From contig NZ_CAKTVU010000005.1 of the NCBI RefSeq assembly GCF_934630535.1, positions 81,741-145,740 of the forward strand: DNA of 64,000 nucleotides, read 5' to 3'. This document shows, piece by piece, positions 60,267 through 64,000 of the stretch. Position numbers and translations under genes: made by a program. The notes below the pieces were generated by a model, which was not told the origin of the DNA, did not search any database, and saw only the letters and a program-made list of their open reading frames with translations. The stretch is from an uncultured Senegalimassilia sp. (GTDB taxonomy: Bacteria; Actinomycetota; Coriobacteriia; Coriobacteriales; Eggerthellaceae). The first letter of the stretch is position 1, and every line of letters begins with the position of its first letter.

Positions 60267-61037
60267 ATGGCCCGCAAACCGCTTATGGCCGGTAACTGGA
60301 AGATGAACAACACCTATGCCGAGGCAGTGGTGTTGGCGCAAACCATCTCCAACAACTTCGACAAGCACTGGACCGACTCCGTGGATGTGCTCGTGTGCCC
60401 GCCGTCCATCGACCTCAAGCCGGTCAACACGGTGTTCGAATTCGATCATCAGCCCATTCAGATCGGAGCGCAAAACGTGTACTGGGAGCCGAAGGGCGCA
60501 TTCACCGGCGAGGTGTCGGTGCTTATGCTCAAAGACGTCCGTTGCACGTGCTCCATCGTGGGCCACTCCGAGCGTCGCGGCTACTTCGGCGAAACCAACG
60601 AGGACGTCAACCGCAAGGTGCGCGCGCTGCTCGATGGCGGCTTGTACGCCGTCGCATGCGTCGGCGAGTCGCTGGCCGTTCGCGATGAGGGCAGCGCCGA
60701 GGAGTTCGTCTGCGCCCAAGTGCGCGCCGCGTTCGCTGGCCTGGAGCCCGAGGAGGCCGGCAAGTGCGTCGTGGCCTACGAGCCCATCTGGGCCATCGGC
60801 ACGGGTCGTACCGCCACGCCCGAGCAGGCGCAGGATATGTGCGCCGCAATCCGCGCCACGCTCGCCGACATGTTCGGCGCCGAGACCGCCGATCGGATGC
60901 GCATCCTGTACGGCGGCTCCATGAACGTCGGCAACGTCGAGCAGCTTCTCGCCCAGCCCGATATCGACGGCGGCCTGGTCGGCGGCGCCAGCCTGAAGGC
61001 CGATCAGTTCGTGCAGCTGGTGAAAGCGTGCCTGTAA
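60267..61037 (+). CDS. tpiA: Triosephosphate isomerase
   Basis: This 256-residue TIM-barrel enzyme interconverts dihydroxyacetone phosphate and glyceraldehyde 3-phosphate. It has MAGNWKMNN (catalytic Lys), VGHSERRGYFGE (His) and the catalytic Glu in VAYEPIWAIGTG, plus YGGSMNVGNV. AAAGGAG precedes ATG 60267. Its TAA shares one base with the gpmI ATG. Confidence 0.97.
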   Translation: MARKPLMAGNWKMNNTYAEAVVLAQTISNNFDKHWTDSVDVLVCPPSIDLKPVNTVFEFDHQPIQIGAQNVYWEPKGAFTGEVSVLMLKDVRCTCSIVGHSERRGYFGETNEDVNRKVRALLDGGLYAVACVGESLAVRDEGSAEEFVCAQVRAAFAGLEPEEAGKCVVAYEPIWAIGTGRTATPEQAQDMCAAIRATLADMFGAETADRMRILYGGSMNVGNVEQLLAQPDIDGGLVGGASLKADQFVQLVKACL

Positions 61038-62596
61038 TGAGCGCGTCGGAAAACGCCTGCGGGAAGCTTTCCCTTCCGGCATGCTTGATCATCATGGATG
61101 GCCTGGGCTTGGCGCCTGCGGGTCCGGGCAATGCCGTGTCGCTGGCATCCACACCGGTGCTCGATCAGCTGTTCGAAACCTGCTCGCACACCAAGCTTGA
61201 AGCCTCGGGGGAGGCTGTGGGCCTGCCTGAGGGGCAGATGGGCAACTCCGAGGTGGGACATCTCAACATCGGCGCCGGCCGCGTGGTGCATCAGGAGCTC
61301 TCGCGTATCAACATGGCATGCCGCACCGGCTCCATCTGCGATAACGCCGTGATCAACGATGCTATCGAGGCGGCGAAGGCGCCGGGTGCCGCGTTACACC
61401 TCATGGGTCTGCTCTCCGATGGCGGCGTGCACTCGAGCAACGAGCACCTGTATTCGCTCATCAAGCATGCCGTGCAAAGCGGCGTCGGCGATGTGCGCGT
61501 GCACGCGTTCATGGACGGGCGCGATGTTCCGCCGTCTAGCGGCAAGGGCTACATGCAGCAGTTGCAGGACTTCATCGCCGAGAACGGGTTCCAGGACTCC
61601 GTGCGCGTGGCAAGCGTGTCGGGCCGCTACTATGCTATGGACCGCGATAAGCGATGGGAGCGTGTATCGAGGGCCTACGAGGCCATCGTGTGCGCAACCC
61701 CGCTTGCGGCGTCCGGCGATCCCGTCTCCGCTATGCAGGCGTCCTACGATGCCGATGTCACCGATGAGTTCGTCGAGCCTGTGGCGCTCGATGACCGCGG
61801 CGTCGCTGATGGGGATGCCGTCGTGTTCTTCAACTTCCGCCCCGACCGTGCCCGTGAAATCACGCGCGCCATCGTCGACGATGCCTTCGATGGGTTCGAT
61901 CGCGCTTGTCGGCCTCGGGTCTCGTTCGTGTGCCTGACCGAGTACGATCCGGATATCCCCGCGCCGATCGCCTTCCCCAAGACGTTCCCGGAAAACGTGC
62001 TTGCCGACGTGCTCTCCACGGCCGGCCTGCGCCAATACCATATCGCCGAAACCGAGAAGTATGCGCACGTCACGTTCTTCCTCAACGGCGGTCGCGAGGA
62101 GCCCAAGGCGGGGGAGCAGCGAAGCCTCATTCCCAGCCCTAAGGTTGCTACGTACGATCTGCAGCCCGAGATGAGCGAGCCTGCGGTCGCGGACACCTTG
62201 GCCGCGGCGATCGATGCCGACGAGGCCGATGTGTACATCGTGAACTTCGCGAACCCTGATATGGTCGGCCACACGGGCGTCATCCCCGCCGCCGTCGCCG
62301 CCGTCGAAGCGGTGGACTCCGGTGTCGGCAAGGTCATCGACGCCCTTCGCCGCAAAGGTGGATTCGCGTTCATAACGGCCGATCACGGCAATTGCGACAA
62401 GATGATCGCAGATGACGGAACGCCTCATACGGCGCATACCACCGCGAAGGTGCCGTTCATCTTCGTGGACGGTGCCGATACCGGGCGGACGCTCGGTGAT
62501 GAGGAAGGCGCGCTTTGCGATATCGCCCCTACGTTGCTCGATGCCATGGGGCTTGCTGCTCCTGCTGAGATGACTGGACGCAGCCTGTTCGCGTAA
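61037..62596 (+). CDS. gpmI: 2,3-Bisphosphoglycerate-independent phosphoglycerate mutase
   Basis: This 519-residue metalloenzyme interconverts 3- and 2-phosphoglycerate. It has the alkaline-phosphatase-fold metal motifs IIMDGLGLAP, the catalytic Ser region QMGNSEVGHLNIGAGR, FRPDRAREITRA and ITADHGNCD, with a late HTAHTTAKVPF segment. ATG 61037 overlaps the tpiA stop. No enolase gene is in the window. Confidence 0.96.
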   Translation: MSASENACGKLSLPACLIIMDGLGLAPAGPGNAVSLASTPVLDQLFETCSHTKLEASGEAVGLPEGQMGNSEVGHLNIGAGRVVHQELSRINMACRTGSICDNAVINDAIEAAKAPGAALHLMGLLSDGGVHSSNEHLYSLIKHAVQSGVGDVRVHAFMDGRDVPPSSGKGYMQQLQDFIAENGFQDSVRVASVSGRYYAMDRDKRWERVSRAYEAIVCATPLAASGDPVSAMQASYDADVTDEFVEPVALDDRGVADGDAVVFFNFRPDRAREITRAIVDDAFDGFDRACRPRVSFVCLTEYDPDIPAPIAFPKTFPENVLADVLSTAGLRQYHIAETEKYAHVTFFLNGGREEPKAGEQRSLIPSPKVATYDLQPEMSEPAVADTLAAAIDADEADVYIVNFANPDMVGHTGVIPAAVAAVEAVDSGVGKVIDALRRKGGFAFITADHGNCDKMIADDGTPHTAHTTAKVPFIFVDGADTGRTLGDEEGALCDIAPTLLDAMGLAAPAEMTGRSLFA

Positions 62597-62638
62597 TACG
62601 TGATTTTCATGACCCTGTTCGCGCCCGCCGGTGATTTC

Positions 62639-62667
62639 TTGCCTGTGCGGGCGCGTTTCGTTATACT
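62639..62667 (+). promoter_or_regulatory. Promoter of secG
   Basis: TTGCCT (62639-62644), 17-nt spacer, TATACT (62662-62667), 44 nt before the secG start. Confidence 0.65.
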
Positions 62668-62710
62668 GGGTAACTTGCGTACGTAGTTATTTCGAGTGAA
62701 AGAGCATCAC

Positions 62711-62968
62711 GTGAATCCGCTTTTGATCATCCTTATCGTCTTGCTGGTCATCTCCGGCTTGGGTCTCATCATCTTCATTCTGCTGCATTCGGGCAAGGGC
62801 ACGGGCATCTCCGATATGATCGCCAGCTCCGTGTACTCTTCGCAAACCGGCACCAGCATCGTAGAGAAGAACCTTGATCGCATCACCATCATCTTCGCGG
62901 TCGTCTTCTTGCTGTCGCTTATCGCGCTTATGATCGTGTATCCATCCGGCGCTATTGCCACCCGATAA
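62711..62968 (+). CDS. secG: Preprotein translocase subunit SecG
   Basis: This 85-residue membrane protein has two hydrophobic helices (PLLIILIVLLVISGLGLIIF; ITIIFAVVFLLSLIALMIVY) flanking the conserved LLHSGKGTGIS and SSVYSSQTG-type loop. It belongs to the SecYEG channel. GTG 62711 is chosen to match the usual SecG start; GTG 62696 is an in-frame alternative. The gpmI/tpiA-secG order is common in Gram-positives. Confidence 0.93.
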   Translation: MNPLLIILIVLLVISGLGLIIFILLHSGKGTGISDMIASSVYSSQTGTSIVEKNLDRITIIFAVVFLLSLIALMIVYPSGAIATR

Positions 62969-62987
62969 AATTTTTTGAAATTGGGTC

Positions 62988-63016
62988 TTGGCAAGTACGT
63001 AAGGTTCGGGTATATT
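62988..63016 (+). promoter_or_regulatory. Promoter of tRNA-Leu
   Basis: TTGGCA (62988-62993), 17-nt spacer, TATATT (63011-63016), 29 nt before the tRNA. Confidence 0.8.
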
Positions 63017-63044
63017 AATTATCGTTGCTTTTCGGCAACAACTC

Positions 63045-63131
63045 GTCGGAGTGGTGGAACGGCAGACACGCAAGCTTGAGGTGCTTGTGCCCGTAACGGG
63101 TGTGCGGGTTCAAATCCCGCCTCCGACACCA
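63045..63131 (+). tRNA. tRNA-Leu (anticodon GAG)
   Basis: Class II tRNA with acceptor GTCGGAG/CTCCGAC, anticodon stem CAAGC/GCTTG around TTGAGGT (anticodon GAG), a long variable arm, and T-arm GCGGG-TTCAAAT-CCCGC. CCA is encoded. It decodes CUC, which is consistent with the G/C-ending codon use here. Confidence 0.96.
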
Positions 63132-63140
63132 GAATTCAGA

Positions 63141-63164
63141 AAGCGGCCTACGGGCCGCTTTTTT
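63141..63164 (+). terminator. Terminator after tRNA-Leu
   Basis: AAGCGGCC and GGCCGCTT form a perfect 8-bp stem around TACG, followed by T's. Confidence 0.93.
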
Positions 63165-63460
63165 GCTACCTACAGCAATTCTTGAGCTAATTGTTCGTTG
63201 CCCTTGTCGGGCTGCTTAGCGGACGGGTGCCGCATTGCGGTCGGGCGTATGGAAGCCCCCGCTCGCACGGTTTTCGCGATCGACGTTGATGGCGTGCCAG
63301 AGTGCCTGCGCGGTGCATCGCTGCCTCGTTCGTCCATTTTTGCGATCCAATACGGTGTTTCGCGACTATTCATCTTTTCTGGGCATCTGCAGCGCTTCTA
63401 TCGGGGCTCTGATCGTGCTCATTTGCGTTCCTGAGTCACTTTGCAATGTGCGTTAGCATC

Positions 63461-63470
63461 GGGGGGGGGG
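63461..63470. repeat. Homopolymeric G10 tract
   Basis: Ten consecutive G in a non-coding stretch. Such tracts slip easily in replication and sequencing. No gene is evidently switched by it. Confidence 0.85.
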
Positions 63471-63767
63471 AGGTGTATGCTTTGCAAACGCTTGCCCGGC
63501 ATCCTTCCGCTCTCTGCTTTGCAGGCGCATCTCCAGTTGCATCATCGCCTTGCTTTCGAGCGGTAATGCAATAGGTGCTGAAGTTTGCTTGCATCGGGTG
63601 GTAGCTAATATATTGATGACATTGGAGGCTATTGCGGAAGAGGTTATCGCCCCGTCGCCTTGGGGCATAACGCCCATCCTTGGCTTACCTGCATTCGTCT
63701 CATCAGGGAAAACAGCGAATGCTATTCGGCGAAGACAAAAAAGTTCGAACTTTTTTAAAAAAGGGGG

Positions 63768-63796
63768 TTGTCAAGATTTCTGGTTCGGGTATTATA
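63768..63796 (+). promoter_or_regulatory. Promoter of tRNA-Val/tRNA-Gly
   Basis: TTGTCA (63768-63773), then TATTAT (63790-63795) at 16 nt, about 48 nt before tRNA-Val. Confidence 0.7.
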
Positions 63797-63842
63797 TCTC
63801 CTTGCCGACGCGCCGAAAGCGCAGAAGCAAATCACAGCAAGT

Positions 63843-63917
63843 GGGCGTTTAGCTCAGGGGGAGAGCGCTTCCCTGACACGGAAGAGGTCACAAGTTCAAA
63901 TCTTGTAACGCCCACCA
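63843..63917 (+). tRNA. tRNA-Val (anticodon GAC)
   Basis: Acceptor GGGCGTT/AACGCCC, anticodon stem CTTCC/GGAAG around CTGACAC (anticodon GAC), T-arm ACAAG-TTCAAAT-CTTGT, encoded CCA. Decodes GUC. Confidence 0.96.
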
Positions 63918-63925
63918 TTTGTGAT

Positions 63926-64000
63926 GCGGACATGGCTCAGCTGGTAGAGCATCACCTTGCCAAGGTGAGGGTCGCGGGTTCGAATCCCGTTGTCCGCTCC
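63926..64000 (+). tRNA. tRNA-Gly (anticodon GCC), truncated by window end
   Basis: Acceptor GCGGACA/TGTCCGC, anticodon stem TCACC/GGTGA around TTGCCAA (anticodon GCC), T-arm GCGGG-TTCGAAT-CCCGT. The window ends within the CCA. Decodes GGC, and is co-transcribed with tRNA-Val. Confidence 0.95.

Larger units (their letters stand above)
63165..63842. other. 678-nt region without a supported gene
   Basis: Only short unrelated open frames occur here, none with a recognisable product or a good ribosome site. It contains a run of ten G at 63461-63470, and at its end the promoter of the tRNA-Val/Gly pair. Base composition is more A/T-rich than in neighbouring genes. It could be a decayed gene or an insertion site near tRNA genes. 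Confidence 0.6.

Noticed and set aside
63198..63434. 78-codon frame between tRNA genes
   Set aside because: No ribosome site, hydrophobic pattern or family signature.

Overview
This window comes from a high-GC, Gram-positive, anaerobic bacterium. The best reading is an actinobacterium of class Coriobacteriia, probably an Eggerthellaceae-like gut anaerobe. That is an inference from the gene orders rimP-nusA-ylxR-infB-rbfA-nrnA-truB-ribF and uvrC-rapZ-yvcK-whiA-gap-pgk-tpiA-gpmI-secG, from G/C-rich third codon positions, and from a strongly anaerobic acyl-CoA/enoate metabolism wired to quinone. No rRNA gene is present to confirm it.

Layout. 1-3.5 kb: end of a thioredoxin reductase, prfA, prmC, and a convergent gamma-carbonic-anhydrase-like gene. 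3.6-13.1 kb: an amino-acid block, ilvD-ilvB-ilvN-ilvC, serA and leuA. ilvD is preceded by a T-box-like leader with an intrinsic terminator. 13.4-38.7 kb: an accessory catabolic/respiratory island. It holds a TetR regulator, an Fe-S flavoenzyme of the enoate reductase/BaiCD type, four acyl-CoA dehydrogenases, EtfBA, a membrane Fe-S protein of the ETF:menaquinone oxidoreductase type, an AMP-forming acyl-CoA ligase, a class III CoA-transferase, a crotonase, an iron-sulfur flavoprotein, an MFS carrier, a LysR regulator and a methyltransferase. coaD, a Nudix hydrolase, a metallo-beta-lactamase-fold hydrolase and a protein resembling the MetH activation domain are interspersed. 38.9-47.2 kb: the translation/transcription operon rimP to ribF. 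47.5-50.4 kb: gdhA (minus strand) and a drug/sugar efflux carrier. 50.4-57.7 kb: pcrA-uvrC-rapZ-yvcK-whiA, preceded by a perfect GAAC-N4-GTTC SOS box. 57.8-63.0 kb: gap-pgk-tpiA-gpmI-secG. 63.0-64.0 kb: tRNA-Leu(GAG), tRNA-Val(GAC) and tRNA-Gly(GCC), the last cut by the window end.

How the genes fit together. The island looks like a self-contained system. It would import an organic acid (MFS), activate it to a CoA thioester (ligase, or CoA recycling by the CoA-transferase), add or remove hydrogen at C=C bonds (acyl-CoA dehydrogenases, flavoenzyme, crotonase), and exchange the electrons with the menaquinone pool through EtfAB and the membrane Fe-S protein. The substrate cannot be read from sequence. 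The closest architectural parallels are the cai (carnitine), bai (bile acid) and cyclohexanecarboxylate/enoate pathways, but the gene set matches none of them exactly.

The most promising less-described signals are the island itself, a three-tier nested RNA structure abutting the ribosome-binding site of its transporter, the T-box-like ilvD leader, two large intergenic stem structures in housekeeping operons, and a crotonase that lacks both usual catalytic glutamates.
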